From positions 1 through 64,000 of the forward strand of contig NZ_BDCU01000031.1 of the NCBI RefSeq assembly GCF_001618425.1: a stretch of 64,000 bases of DNA, written 5' to 3'. The notes below the pieces were generated by a model. It made no database searches, was not told the origin of the DNA, and saw only the letters and a program-made list of their open reading frames with translations. Positions 1 to 8,717 of the stretch are shown piece by piece. Both the position numbers and the translations under genes were made by a program. The DNA is from Nocardia fusca NBRC 14340. GTDB taxonomy: Bacteria; Actinomycetota; Actinomycetes; Mycobacteriales; Mycobacteriaceae. Numbering within the stretch: the first letter of the stretch is position 1; every line of letters begins with the position of its first letter.

Positions 1-12
1 AGGGAAGAACCC

Positions 13-1266
13 ATGCGCACTAGAGCGATACAGGCGGCGGCCGTCGCGGCCGCGGTACTGTTCGCGGTCGCCGGCTGCGGTGACCGCGAGGAGACCGGCG
101 GCCCCGTGGCCTCCGGCGACTGCCGCGGGCAGCAGACCACGGGGCTCACCGATACCGGTATGAAGCTGGGCGGTGTGTTCCCGCTGTCCGGTCCGGCGTC
201 CGCCTATGCCGAACTCCCCAAGGGGATGCGGGCCTACTTCGACTATGTCAACGCCGAACAGGGTGGGATCGACGGCCGCCGGGTCGAGTACCTGCTGCGC
301 GACGACGGCTACCAGCCGCCCAAGACCGTGGAGGAGACCCGCCGCCTGGTCGAGCAGGACCAGGTGTTCGCGGTTCTGTCCACCCTCGGCACGCCCACCT
401 CGGCGGCCGTCTGGGACTACCTGAACCAGCGCGAGGTCCCGCAGATCTTCGTGGCGGGCGGCGCCACGCAATGGGGTGTGGGCGACGCGCATCCGTGGAC
501 CATCGGCTGGCAGCCCAGCTACCGCGCGGAAGGGCAGGTGTTCGCCCGGTATGTGCGGGAGCAGAAACCGGGCGCGACCGTCGCCGTGCTCTACCAGAAC
601 GACGATTTCGGCAAGGACCTGCTGGCCAGCTTCACCGAGGCCACCGCGGGCAGTGGGGTCCGGGTGATCGCTGAACAGAGCTACGAGGTCACCGACCCCA
701 CGGTCGATCCGCAGCTGCGCAATCTCGCCGGTTCGAAAGCCGATGTGCTGCTGAATTTCGCGACCCCGAAGTTCGCTGCCCAGACCCTGGCGGCCGACGC
801 GCGCAATCCCGAGTGGAATCCGCTGCACATCCTCACCCAGGTCTCCAGCACCATGAGCGTGCTCGCCCCGGTCGGTTTCCCTCAGGTGCAGAACGTCGTC
901 ACCTCGGTGTTCGTGAAGGACCCGGCCGATCCGCAGTGGGCCGACGATCCCGGGATGAAGCTGTACCGGGACAAGGTGGCCCGGTACCAGCCCGGCGCCG
1001 ACCCCGCCGACGGTTACACCCTCGTGGGCTGGGCCATGGCCCAGAGCTTCCACAAGACATTCGACGCCGCCTCCTGCAAGACCCGCGAGGGCCTGCGCGA
1101 CGCCATGCGCTCGCTCGACGATGTCGCGATCGATCTGCTGCTGCCGGGGATCACCCTGCGCACCGGCGAGGGCGACGGATTCCCTATGGAGGCCATGCGG
1201 ATCCAGCGGTTCGAAGGGGACCGCTGGGTGCTCGCCGGCGAGCTCGTCGACACCGCGGGCCGGTGA
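13..1266 (+). CDS. ABC-type branched-chain amino-acid-like substrate-binding lipoprotein
   Basis: Periplasmic-binding-protein type I (LivJ/LivK-like, 417 aa), expected to be lipid-anchored outside the membrane and to hand a small organic ligand to an ABC importer. An N-terminal hydrophobic segment ends in the lipobox VAGC (Cys22). After it comes the family opening MKLGGVFPLSGPASAY, followed by the two-lobed fold with segments such as AVLSTLGTPTSAAVWDYLNQ and GATVAVLYQNDDFGKDLL. A Shine-Dalgarno-like AGGGAAG sits at the very left edge, so any upstream permease or ATPase genes are outside the window. Such proteins in actinobacteria often bind aromatic or other organic acids rather than amino acids; the ligand cannot be read from sequence. 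Confidence 0.85.
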   Translation: MRTRAIQAAAVAAAVLFAVAGCGDREETGGPVASGDCRGQQTTGLTDTGMKLGGVFPLSGPASAYAELPKGMRAYFDYVNAEQGGIDGRRVEYLLRDDGYQPPKTVEETRRLVEQDQVFAVLSTLGTPTSAAVWDYLNQREVPQIFVAGGATQWGVGDAHPWTIGWQPSYRAEGQVFARYVREQKPGATVAVLYQNDDFGKDLLASFTEATAGSGVRVIAEQSYEVTDPTVDPQLRNLAGSKADVLLNFATPKFAAQTLAADARNPEWNPLHILTQVSSTMSVLAPVGFPQVQNVVTSVFVKDPADPQWADDPGMKLYRDKVARYQPGADPADGYTLVGWAMAQSFHKTFDAASCKTREGLRDAMRSLDDVAIDLLLPGITLRTGEGDGFPMEAMRIQRFEGDRWVLAGELVDTAGR

Positions 1267-1342
1267 ACCCCGCCCACCGATACGTCCGCGGCGCGATCCG
1301 GCGCCGGCGGCCCGCCTCGATCAAGTGATGAGGACACACACC

Positions 1343-2077
1343 ATGAAATTCCGAACCAGCGTAGCGACGGCCGCGATAGCGGTGGCCTCCCTCGGCGCGG
1401 CGGCCGCCCCGGCCTACGCCCAGCCCGCGCCCGTACCGCGGGAACTCACCTACGAGATCACCCAGGAGGGCGCCTCCGCGGTGGTGGACACGAACGGAAA
1501 GTGGCAGCCGGCGGGTGACCAGCTGATCCTGAAGGCCGTCGACGACACACCGCTGACCACGGTCCCGCTGACCTACCGCAAGGACGATCTCGCCTATCCG
1601 ATCGCGGCCCGGATCGACGGCGGCACAGTCGTTCTCACTCCGCAACGCGACGGCGGCGTCCCGGTGGCGCCGGTGCACGCGCCGGTGGTCACTCCCGAGC
1701 AGGCGGGCAAGGAGATCGCCGAGCAGTTCACCCCGCGGGATCTGCAGGCGCTGGGTGTGTTCACCCAGCGCGCGACCATGAGCGCCGCCATCGCCGGAGC
1801 GATCGGCGCGGTGCTCGGCGGTAGTCTCGGCTGTGTCCTGGGCGCCGCGACCGGCGCGCTGGTGTCCAGCCCGATCGCCCTGCTGCTGGTGCCGTTCGTC
1901 GGGGCCACCATCGGCGGCTGTGTGGCGGGCGCGGCGACACTCGGCGCCGCGGGCGGCATCATCGGCGCCTTCCTCATCGGCGGCCCGGTCGCCGTATTCG
2001 CTGCCTTCCAGTACTTCTCGACCATTCTGTCGCCGTGCCCGCCGGAGCATCCGGCCTGCCGGCCCAGTACGCCGTAG
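1343..2077 (+). CDS. secreted glycine/alanine-rich hypothetical protein
   Basis: 244-aa protein with a clear Sec signal peptide (start MKFRTSVATAAIAVASLGAA, Ala-rich h-region, cleavage near AYAQPAP). The middle is an unremarkable hydrophilic domain. The C-terminal third is a long Gly/Ala/Val-rich hydrophobic stretch with GxxxG spacing (IAGAIGAVLGGSLGCVLG, FVGATIGGCVAGAATLGAAGG), resembling a glycine-zipper membrane or pore segment. The ATG at 1343 was preferred over 1328 because AGGA at 1331 then lies at ribosome-binding distance. Proteins of this layout are common as unnamed secreted proteins in Nocardia and Rhodococcus; no function is known to me. A strong hairpin follows the stop codon. 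Confidence 0.75.
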   Translation: MKFRTSVATAAIAVASLGAAAAPAYAQPAPVPRELTYEITQEGASAVVDTNGKWQPAGDQLILKAVDDTPLTTVPLTYRKDDLAYPIAARIDGGTVVLTPQRDGGVPVAPVHAPVVTPEQAGKEIAEQFTPRDLQALGVFTQRATMSAAIAGAIGAVLGGSLGCVLGAATGALVSSPIALLLVPFVGATIGGCVAGAATLGAAGGIIGAFLIGGPVAVFAAFQYFSTILSPCPPEHPACRPSTP

Positions 2078-2098
2078 GCCGGCCGCAGCCGGAACACC

Positions 2099-2135
2099 CG
2101 GCCGGCCCGTTCCGGAAGACGGAGCGGGCCGGCCG
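2099..2135. terminator. GC-rich hairpin between convergent genes
   Basis: Eleven-base perfect inverted repeat (CGGCCGGCCCG at 2099-2109, complement at 2125-2135) with a 15-nt loop, sitting between the convergent secreted-protein and YeiH genes. There is no U-run, as is usual in high-GC actinobacteria. It probably terminates both transcripts. Confidence 0.6.
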
Positions 2136-2147
2136 TCGCGGCGTATC

Positions 2148-3128
2148 TCATCGCCATCCCGTCGCGTACTGCAAGACCAGCGCGGACACCGCGAGCGTCA
2201 CCGCGAGGACGGCGCCGAACAGCAGCGGGCGCGGTCCGGCCGCGCGCAGCCGCCGCCAGGTGAGCGAGGTGCCGATCGCGGCGAGGACCGCGGCGACGAG
2301 CCAGGAACTGAGGCCGGTGAACCGGTCGGTCCAATCGGCCGGCAGCACGCCGAGCCCGGCGACGATCGATGCCGCGACGAACAGCACGACGAACAGCGGA
2401 ACGCTGCGCCACAGGGGAGCGCGCGGTGCCGCCGGCGCGGTGCGGCGGGCGGACAGGTGCAGCCCGAGACACAGCGGGACGATCATCAGGCTGCGCACCA
2501 GTTTCACGATCACCGCGAAACTCGCCGCCGCCGGGCCGAAGGCGATACCCGCGGCCAGTACCGAGGAGGTGTCGTTGACCGCGGTACCCGCCCAGAGTCC
2601 GAACGCCCGCTCCGACATACCCAGCAACCGGCCGAGCGGCGGATAGACCAGCACCGCGGCGATATTGAAGACGAAAATGGTGCCGAGTGCGTAGGCCACC
2701 CGTTCGCGGTCCGGTTTCAGGACCGCGGTGGCGGCCGCGATAGCCGACGCGCCGCAGATCGCGGACCCCGCCGCGATCAGTACCGCCGATTCACGGTGCA
2801 GTGCCAGCAGCCGGCCCACCACGACCGCGGTCACGGCCGCCACGCCCAGCGTGCCCAGTAACACCACGGCGGTTTCCCGGCCGACGGTGAGCACCGCGTC
2901 CAGGGGCAGCCCGAGGCCCATCAGGACGATCGCGACGCTCAGCAGATGCTGTCGTGCCCAGTCCAGCCCGGGGCCGAACCGGTCCGACCGTGCGACTCGA
3001 CCACCCAGGGCCGCCCCGCAGGCCAGTGCCAGTACCGGAGCTCCCGCGAGCGGGACGGCAACGGCCAGTGCGGTGGCCACGGTCGCCAGCGCGGCCGCCA
3101 GGACCAGGCCCGGAAACCTGCGATACAT
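2148..3128 (-). CDS. YeiH/UPF0324 family membrane protein (putative sulfite/sulfonate-type exporter)
   Basis: 326-aa polytopic membrane protein of the YeiH (UPF0324, Cons_hypoth698) family with about ten hydrophobic segments. Family landmarks visible are LLSVAIVLMGLGLPLD, the signature AAGSAICGASAIAAATAVLKP, and GLWAGTAVNDTSSVLAAG. The start at 3128 (MYRRF) is chosen because AGGGGTG lies about eight bases upstream; an ATG at 3197 would overlap the regulator's operator. The gene is divergent from a LysR regulator, the same arrangement as yeiH/yeiE in enterobacteria, where the pair has been linked to sulfite tolerance. Sulfite as substrate here is inference by analogy. Confidence 0.85.
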   Translation of the reverse strand: MYRRFPGLVLAAALATVATALAVAVPLAGAPVLALACGAALGGRVARSDRFGPGLDWARQHLLSVAIVLMGLGLPLDAVLTVGRETAVVLLGTLGVAAVTAVVVGRLLALHRESAVLIAAGSAICGASAIAAATAVLKPDRERVAYALGTIFVFNIAAVLVYPPLGRLLGMSERAFGLWAGTAVNDTSSVLAAGIAFGPAAASFAVIVKLVRSLMIVPLCLGLHLSARRTAPAAPRAPLWRSVPLFVVLFVAASIVAGLGVLPADWTDRFTGLSSWLVAAVLAAIGTSLTWRRLRAAGPRPLLFGAVLAVTLAVSALVLQYATGWR

Positions 3129-3193
3129 CTCGTTCACCCCTGTGACCTTGCTGAACGTCGGCGCGCGCCGGTAGCCGCCGATTCCGGGGGACC

Positions 3194-3212
3194 TCATAAG
3201 AAAACCTGATGA
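3194..3212. promoter_or_regulatory. LysR-type T-N11-A operator box (TCAT-N11-ATGA)
   Basis: Perfect TCAT-N11-ATGA inverted repeat in the 106-bp region between the divergent yeiH-like gene (start 3128) and the LysR gene (start 3235). This is the canonical LysR-family binding architecture. It lies 23 bp from the LysR start and 66 bp from the yeiH-like start, a good position for autoregulation and activation of the divergent gene. Confidence 0.7.
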
Positions 3213-3234
3213 CCGGCGTTCCATAATCGATGAC

Positions 3235-4140
3235 GTGACCCTCCCGCCGACCACGCCCGACCTCGCGGTGCTCGACCTGCTGGTCTCCGTGGCGGATACC
3301 GGCAGCCTCGGCGCCGCGGCCCGGCGGCACGGGATGACCCAGCCCGCCGCGAGTATGCGGATCAGTGCCCTCGAGCGGCGGTTGCGGTTACGGTTGCTCG
3401 ACCGGGGACCCACCGGTTCCACGCTCACCGAACCCGGTCGCGCCGTGGTCGATCAGGCGCGCGCGGTGCTCGCCGCCGCCCGGACGTTCAACGAGACCGT
3501 CGCCGCACTGCATTCCGCCGATACGCCCCGGCTGCGCATCGCGGCCTCCAAAACCATTGCCGACCATCGGATGCCGCAGTGGCTCGCCGAGCTGCGCGGA
3601 GTCCGCCCGGATATCGCGGTGTCGCTGGAGGTCGACAACACGGCGCAGGTGGAGGCCATGGTGCGTGCGGGGGCGGCCGATCTCGGATTCGTCGAGGGTC
3701 CGCATCCGCCGCCCGGTCTCGGCGGCCGGGTGCTCGGCGCGGACGAGCTACTGGTGGTGGTGGGACCCACGCATCCGTGGGCCGCCCGTACCCATCCGGT
3801 GAGCCTGCGCGAGCTGGCGGCGACCCCGCTGCTGTGGCGCGAATCCGGGTCCGGGACCCGGGAAACGGTCCAGGAGATCCTGGGTGGGTACGGTCCGCCG
3901 GCGCCACCGGCTGCCGAACTCGGTTCGGCGGTCGCCATCGTCGCCGCCGCCCGGAGCGGGATGGCGCCGGCGGTGCTCAGCACTCTGGTCGCCGCGCCGG
4001 AGCTGGCCGCCGGGGCGCTGCATCAGGTCGCGCTGGCCGATTCGGTAGTGTTGACCAGGCAGTTCCGTGCCATCTGGCGGCGCGGCCACCCGCCGGCGGA
4101 TGCGGCGGAAATCCTTGTGCGGTGCGCGACCGCACGGTGA
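3235..4140 (+). CDS. LysR-family transcriptional regulator (YeiE/CysB-like group)
   Basis: 301-aa LysR regulator. The N-terminal winged HTH reads LDLLVSVADTGSLGAAARRHGMTQPAASMRISALERRLRLRLLDR (residues about 12-58). The C-terminal ligand-binding domain contains DLGFVEGP and LVVVGPTHPWA, typical of the CysL/YeiE subgroup. The start is a GTG at 3235; an ATG at 3230 is out of frame. It is divergent from the YeiH-like exporter with a T-N11-A box between them, so it very likely controls that gene and itself. The inducer is unknown; sulfite is the analogy from enteric YeiE. Confidence 0.85.
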   Translation: MTLPPTTPDLAVLDLLVSVADTGSLGAAARRHGMTQPAASMRISALERRLRLRLLDRGPTGSTLTEPGRAVVDQARAVLAAARTFNETVAALHSADTPRLRIAASKTIADHRMPQWLAELRGVRPDIAVSLEVDNTAQVEAMVRAGAADLGFVEGPHPPPGLGGRVLGADELLVVVGPTHPWAARTHPVSLRELAATPLLWRESGSGTRETVQEILGGYGPPAPPAAELGSAVAIVAAARSGMAPAVLSTLVAAPELAAGALHQVALADSVVLTRQFRAIWRRGHPPADAAEILVRCATAR

Positions 4141-4159
4141 ACCGATCCAGATCCGGGAC

Positions 4160-5032
4160 ATGGATGGCATGCTGTCCCGTATGGCCGCTATTCGCCTCGA
4201 TATCTCCGACTCCGTCGCCACCATCACCCTCGACCGCCCGGACAAACTCAATGCCTTCACCACCGCGATGGGTTACGAGCTGATCGAGGCGTTCGATACC
4301 TGCGACCGCGACGACGCGGTGCGTGCCGTGGTACTCACCGGCGCCGGACGCGCCTTCTGCGCCGGCGCGGATCTGTCCGCCGGCGCGGAGACCTTCGTCG
4401 CCCCCGCGGACGCGGCGACCGAGGACTTCCGCGACGGCGGTGGGGAACTGGTGCTGCGGATGTTCGATTCCCGTAAACCCGTCATCGCCGCGATCAACGG
4501 GCCCGCCGTCGGGGTGGGCATCACCATGACGCTGGCCGCCGATTTCCGGCTGGCGGCCGACAACGCCCGGATCGGTTTCGTGTTCAACCGGCGCGGTATC
4601 GTCCCGGAATCCTGTTCCAGCTGGTTCCTGCCACGCCTGGTCTCCATGCAGAAGGCGCTGGACTGGGTGTACTCGGGCCGGATCGTCGATGCGGCCGAGG
4701 CGCACCAGGCCGGACTGTTCTACGGGCTGTATCCGGCGGAGAGCCTGCTGGAACAGGCCTATGAGCTGGCCCGCCGGATCACCGAGCATTCCGCTCCGGT
4801 CTCGGTCGCGCTGTCGCGGCAGATGCTGTGGCGCGGGCTGGGCGCCGATCATCCGATGATCGCGCACCGGGTCGAGTCGCGCGGTATCCACCGCCGGGGT
4901 GCCAGTGCCGATGCGAAGGAAGGTGTGTCGTCGTTCCTGGAGAAGCGGCCCGCGCGGTATCCCGACAGTGTGGCGCGCGATCTACCGGACATCTTCGGCG
5001 ACGATCTGCCGGTACCTCCGTTCCGCCGCTGA
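4160..5032 (+). CDS. enoyl-CoA hydratase/isomerase family protein (crotonase)
   Basis: About 290-aa crotonase-fold protein acting on an acyl-CoA thioester. Landmarks are VATITLDRPDKLNAFTT, the oxyanion-hole segment RAFCAGADLSAG, and the active-site helix GPAVGVGITMTLAADFRLAADNARIGFVFNRRGIVPESCSSWFLP. The first catalytic Glu position of classical hydratases (GGCELAM) is replaced by a Thr/Met-type sequence, while a Glu is present in the GIVPES segment. This is the pattern of many EchA-type isomerases or hydratases of uncertain chemistry. Start choice is weak: ATGs at 4160, 4169 and 4181 are all in frame and none has a strong ribosome-binding site; 4181 (MAAIRLDI) fits family alignments best. 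It lies 19 bp after the LysR gene. Confidence 0.8.
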   Translation: MDGMLSRMAAIRLDISDSVATITLDRPDKLNAFTTAMGYELIEAFDTCDRDDAVRAVVLTGAGRAFCAGADLSAGAETFVAPADAATEDFRDGGGELVLRMFDSRKPVIAAINGPAVGVGITMTLAADFRLAADNARIGFVFNRRGIVPESCSSWFLPRLVSMQKALDWVYSGRIVDAAEAHQAGLFYGLYPAESLLEQAYELARRITEHSAPVSVALSRQMLWRGLGADHPMIAHRVESRGIHRRGASADAKEGVSSFLEKRPARYPDSVARDLPDIFGDDLPVPPFRR

Positions 5033-5158
5033 CCCGGAATGCCCGCTGGGAGCGTACTTTCGGTGACAGATACCTGGGCAAAGGTGAGTTCGCAAAAGTG
5101 CGCGCGGGGGTCGGCGCGGGTCTAGGATCTGTGGCACAACGAGTTTCGGAGGTGCTGC

Positions 5159-6211
5159 ATGCCGGACGAAGTCCTGGCGCCCAACATCGAGCTGTTCTCC
5201 CGCAACGGTTTCGCCGGTCCGAACACGACCATCGTGCGCGCCCAGTACCGGCCACGTTTCCTGCACGCCCGTGGCGAATACGTGCCGCGACGCTTCCACA
5301 CCTGGGACCTACCCGCCGGTGTGTTCGCCGAGCCGAAAGCCCTACCGGTCCCGATTCTCGAGGGTGAGGGCATCGGCTTCGAGCTGAATCGGCGCTCGGC
5401 CGCGATGTCCTTCGGCTATGTCAATGTCCGATCCGACGAACTGCACTACATCGTATCCGGGCGCGGCGAACTCGACACCGAGGTGGGCACGCTCGACGTA
5501 CGGGCCGGGGATATAGTCCTGATTCCGCGCGCGGTCACCTACCGGTGGGGTGAGATCGCCGAGGAGATCAACGAGTTCATCGTGGTCACCGCCTCCGAAC
5601 TCCACCTCGACCCCGAAGGCGCGCCCGGCACCTTCAATCCCGATCTGCACCTGGACCGGCCCACCCCGCACGGCCGCCCCGGGCTACCGGTGGAAGACGA
5701 ATACGAGGTGGTCGTCCGCACCGGCGCTACCTTCACCTCGTATTTCTACGATGTCGATCCCATTCCGTGTCTCGATGTACTCGGCGCCCCGCTCGTCGTT
5801 CGTTTCAACCTCGAACATGTGCAGGGCCTCGCCGTCGCGGAGGGTGGTCTCGCCCCGGCCCGGCTCATGAGCAGCACCTCGGGCAACGATTTCGTCTTCG
5901 GCACCGGGAGCCGCCGCAGTACCCGCCCGCCCGTCCATCACAACGCCGATTTCGACGAGGTCATCTGCTACGCCATGGGGCCGTCGCCGTGGGGTTCGGT
6001 CGATACGCCGGGGACCGTCACCTGGACGCCCAAGGGTCTGCTGCACCAGGGGCCCGAAGAGGATGTGCAGCCGGGATACCGCGCGTTCCTCATCGAGACC
6101 AGGTCGGACTTGACCATGACCCCGGCCGGCCGCGATATCGCGCATCTGATGGAAACCGATCAGTACGGTGTCCATCCGGCCGAGGGGCAGACGGCCGCGG
6201 CCGCCCGCTGA
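5159..6211 (+). CDS. homogentisate 1,2-dioxygenase-like cupin oxygenase
   Basis: 350-aa bicupin protein resembling homogentisate 1,2-dioxygenase, which opens a dihydroxyphenylacetate ring with Fe(II) and O2. The N-terminal cupin has HYIVSGRGELDTEVGTLDVRAGDIVLIPRAVTYRW (about 96-130). The C-terminal cupin keeps a plausible iron triad: His261 in VHHNADFDEVICY, Glu267 six residues on, and His296 in PKGLLHQGPEE. At 350 aa it is clearly shorter than classical HmgA (about 430 aa), so it may act on a different ring or be a divergent paralogue. GGAGG lies ten bases before the ATG. No fumarylacetoacetase or maleylacetoacetate isomerase gene is adjacent. Confidence 0.7.
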   Translation: MPDEVLAPNIELFSRNGFAGPNTTIVRAQYRPRFLHARGEYVPRRFHTWDLPAGVFAEPKALPVPILEGEGIGFELNRRSAAMSFGYVNVRSDELHYIVSGRGELDTEVGTLDVRAGDIVLIPRAVTYRWGEIAEEINEFIVVTASELHLDPEGAPGTFNPDLHLDRPTPHGRPGLPVEDEYEVVVRTGATFTSYFYDVDPIPCLDVLGAPLVVRFNLEHVQGLAVAEGGLAPARLMSSTSGNDFVFGTGSRRSTRPPVHHNADFDEVICYAMGPSPWGSVDTPGTVTWTPKGLLHQGPEEDVQPGYRAFLIETRSDLTMTPAGRDIAHLMETDQYGVHPAEGQTAAAAR

Positions 6212-6254
6212 CCACGGGGTGCCGGCCGGTTCGATGAAGGGACGGCCCGGAACG

Positions 6255-7085
6255 CTAGGTCAGCTGATCGAGCCAGCGCACCAGGGTCTCGGTGCCGTCC
6301 CGGAATCCGGCGGACCGGGGCCGGTTGAGGAAACCGTGCCGGGTGCCGGGCACGATCACGTGCTCGTTTTCGATCCCGGCCTCGGTGAGTTCCCCGGCGA
6401 AGGTCGTACTCGACGCGCTCAACGAGTCGTAGGCGGCGTCGAGCAGCAGTACCGGCGGCAGCCCCGTCAATTTGCCCCCGCCCGGGAAGACGTCCGGATC
6501 GCGCAGCAGTTCTTCCGAGCCCACATAGTTGAGATTCATCCGCCGGATGACCTCCCGGGTGAACGTGCCGATCCGGCGCCGTCCGCGCAGCCGGGCGCGC
6601 ACCGGTTCCGGGAGCCGGGGGAGTTCGGCGTGCAGGGTGGCATAGGCCAGGATCAGCCCGGCCGGCCCCGGCCCACTCGAATCGCGGAGCCGCAGCGCGG
6701 CGGATGCGGCGAGGCAGGCGCCCGCGCTGGCACCCCCGAGCACGGTCCGGGGTTCGTCGGTCATCAGGTCCGCGACCGCGGTGAGTACATCGTCGAGCGG
6801 CGCCGGATACCGGTTGCCCGACGGCCGGTACTTCGGTGGCCCCCACACCCGGAACCGGGGGATCAGCGCGTAATCGACGGTACGTACCCGGCGCCCGGAC
6901 GCGGCGACCCGCAGGGCCACCGCATGTGATTCCAGCTGATCGAGCCCGCCCGAGACGAATGCCCCACCGTGGATCCACAGCAGCGGTGGGGCCGCCGGGT
7001 CCGGGGCGGCGGGAAAATACTCGCGGATCGGTATCCGGCCCCGGAGTCCGGAAAGGTGCCTGTCACGGATCTGCGTGTCGCCCAT
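6255..7085 (-). CDS. alpha/beta hydrolase, hormone-sensitive-lipase (HSL) family esterase
   Basis: 276-aa esterase/lipase. Visible are the oxyanion-hole motif HGGAF (in LLWIHGGAFVSGG), the nucleophile elbow GASAG (LGGASAGACLAAS), an acidic residue in LLLDAAYDSLSAS and the catalytic His in VPGTRHGFLNRP, giving a complete Ser-Asp-His triad. The classical HGGG is HGGA here. The start at 7085 (MGDTQIRD) has GAGG eight bases upstream. No signal peptide, so it is probably cytoplasmic and acts on short or medium acyl esters. It is convergent with the dioxygenase-like gene and divergent from the MFS gene. Confidence 0.85.
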   Translation of the reverse strand: MGDTQIRDRHLSGLRGRIPIREYFPAAPDPAAPPLLWIHGGAFVSGGLDQLESHAVALRVAASGRRVRTVDYALIPRFRVWGPPKYRPSGNRYPAPLDDVLTAVADLMTDEPRTVLGGASAGACLAASAALRLRDSSGPGPAGLILAYATLHAELPRLPEPVRARLRGRRRIGTFTREVIRRMNLNYVGSEELLRDPDVFPGGGKLTGLPPVLLLDAAYDSLSASSTTFAGELTEAGIENEHVIVPGTRHGFLNRPRSAGFRDGTETLVRWLDQLT

Positions 7086-7496
7086 CCACAATCCTCGATC
7101 CGGAATCCTGCCCCGCCCGGACGGCGTCCGCGGGGGTCCACGTATCGCGTGCACCGCCGGCTCGCCGCCGGACGGTCCCGGCGATGGTATCGCCGGGCGC
7201 CCGCGGCCCGGCACCGGCCCGGTATCGTGACGCGTCGCGACTGGTCGGCGCCGTCCGCTCGCTGCCGCTCGGGCGAGGTCCGGCACTCCCCGGAGGTGGC
7301 GGTCGTGGCCGCGGTCATCCGGCGCCGAACTCGGGGTATCGCGGATTTTCGGTACCGGGGCCGGGCGGCCGCGGGCGTCTCACCTCGGAATACGCCGTAG
7401 ACACCGGACATACCGGTCACGCGTGGCTGGTTTCGGGTGCCCCAACTCACAGCCGGGTGCGGAAACCTCGCCGACGGTTGCCTGTTGCACGAGAGC
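7086..7496. other. 411-bp intergenic region without recognisable gene
   Basis: Region between the divergent esterase and MFS genes. It is GC-rich throughout, and reading frames inside it are low-complexity Arg/Pro/Gly-rich shadows with no family resemblance. It must hold the promoters of both flanking genes, but I see no convincing palindrome. Confidence 0.5.
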
Positions 7497-8705
7497 GTGA
7501 CTTCCACCGCTACCACGACGGCGAGCACAGCTGCCGCTGCCCCTCCCCGCACCGGCTGGCATGTACCGGCGATGCTGGCCCTCGCGCTCGGCGGCTTCGG
7601 TATCGGCACCACCGAATTCGTCACGATGGGGCTGCTCCCCGATATCGCCGGTGCTTTCTCGGTTTCCGAGCCGACCGCCGGGCACGCGGTCTCCGCCTAT
7701 GCGCTCGGGGTGGTGGTCGGTGCGCCGGTGATCGCGGCCGCCTGCGCGAAGGTGGCACGTAAACGACTGCTGGTGGTCCTCATGGCGGCCTTCGCGATCG
7801 GCAATCTCGCCTCCGCGCTCGCGCCGAACTTCACCACCATGGTCGCCGCCCGGTTCGTCTCCGGGCTCCCGCACGGCGCCTATTTCGGTGTCGCCTCGCT
7901 GGCGGCCGCGACCCTCGCCCCGGCCGGGCAGCGCGCCAAGGCCGTGGCGGCGGTGATGCTCGGATTGAGTACCGCGAATGTGGTCGGGGTCCCGGCGGCG
8001 ACCTGGCTGGGGCAGCATCTCGGGTGGCGCAGTGCCTTCGTGGTGGTCGCGATGATCGGGGTGGCCACGGTGGTCGCGCTGCTGCGCTTCGTCCCGCCCC
8101 TGACGGCGATCGTGATCACCAATCCGCTCACCGAACTCGGCGCGTTACGGCGGCCACAGGTTCTGCTCACCCTGGCGGTGGGCGCCATCGGCTTCGGCGG
8201 CATGTTCGCCGTCTACACCTATGTGAGCACCACCCTCACCGATGTCGCGGGTATGGGAGCGGGCCTGGTGCCGCTGGTGCTCGCGCTCTTCGGCGTCGGC
8301 ATGGTGCTGGGCAATATCGGTGGCGGTGTGCTCGCCGATCGTGGGGTGGACCGGTCGATCTTCGTGGCCATGGGCGCCATGATGGTCGTGCTGCTCGGCT
8401 TCGTCGCCGCGGCCCACAACCCGATCACCGCCGGAATCGGTGCTCTGCTGGTGGGCGCCACGGGCGCCGCGCTGGCGCCCGGATTGCAGACCCGGCTGAT
8501 GGATGTGGCCGCCGACGCACAGACCCTGGCCGCAGCGCTCAACCACGCGGCCCTGAACATCGCCAACGCCGCCGGCGCCTGGCTGGGCGGTCTGGTGATC
8601 GCGGCCGGTTACGGCTATACGGCGCCGGCCCTGGTCGGTGCGGGCCTGGCAGCCTTCGGTGTCGCCCTGTTCACCGTGACCGTATGGGCCGCCCGCCGCT
8701 CCTGA
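7497..8705 (+). CDS. MFS efflux transporter, DHA1 family (AraJ/Cmx-like)
   Basis: About 402-aa, 12-TM major facilitator drug/sugar-efflux type protein. The start of TM1 shows the DHA1 sequence LALGGFGIGTTEFVTMGLLPDIAGAFSVS. The loop after TM2 carries KVARKRLLVVLM. TM5 has the antiporter motif C-like GLSTANVVGVPAATWLGQHLGWRSAF. The remainder is a regular series of hydrophobic segments to the C-terminus. Start is uncertain: GTG at 7497 gives the best N-terminus but its ribosome-binding site is poor; the frame stays open to 7437. It probably exports a small drug-like or sugar-like compound by proton antiport. It ends 12 bp before the convergent frameshifted gene. Confidence 0.85.
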   Translation: MTSTATTTASTAAAAPPRTGWHVPAMLALALGGFGIGTTEFVTMGLLPDIAGAFSVSEPTAGHAVSAYALGVVVGAPVIAAACAKVARKRLLVVLMAAFAIGNLASALAPNFTTMVAARFVSGLPHGAYFGVASLAAATLAPAGQRAKAVAAVMLGLSTANVVGVPAATWLGQHLGWRSAFVVVAMIGVATVVALLRFVPPLTAIVITNPLTELGALRRPQVLLTLAVGAIGFGGMFAVYTYVSTTLTDVAGMGAGLVPLVLALFGVGMVLGNIGGGVLADRGVDRSIFVAMGAMMVVLLGFVAAAHNPITAGIGALLVGATGAALAPGLQTRLMDVAADAQTLAAALNHAALNIANAAGAWLGGLVIAAGYGYTAPALVGAGLAAFGVALFTVTVWAARRS

Positions 8706-8717
8706 TCCCGGCCGCGC

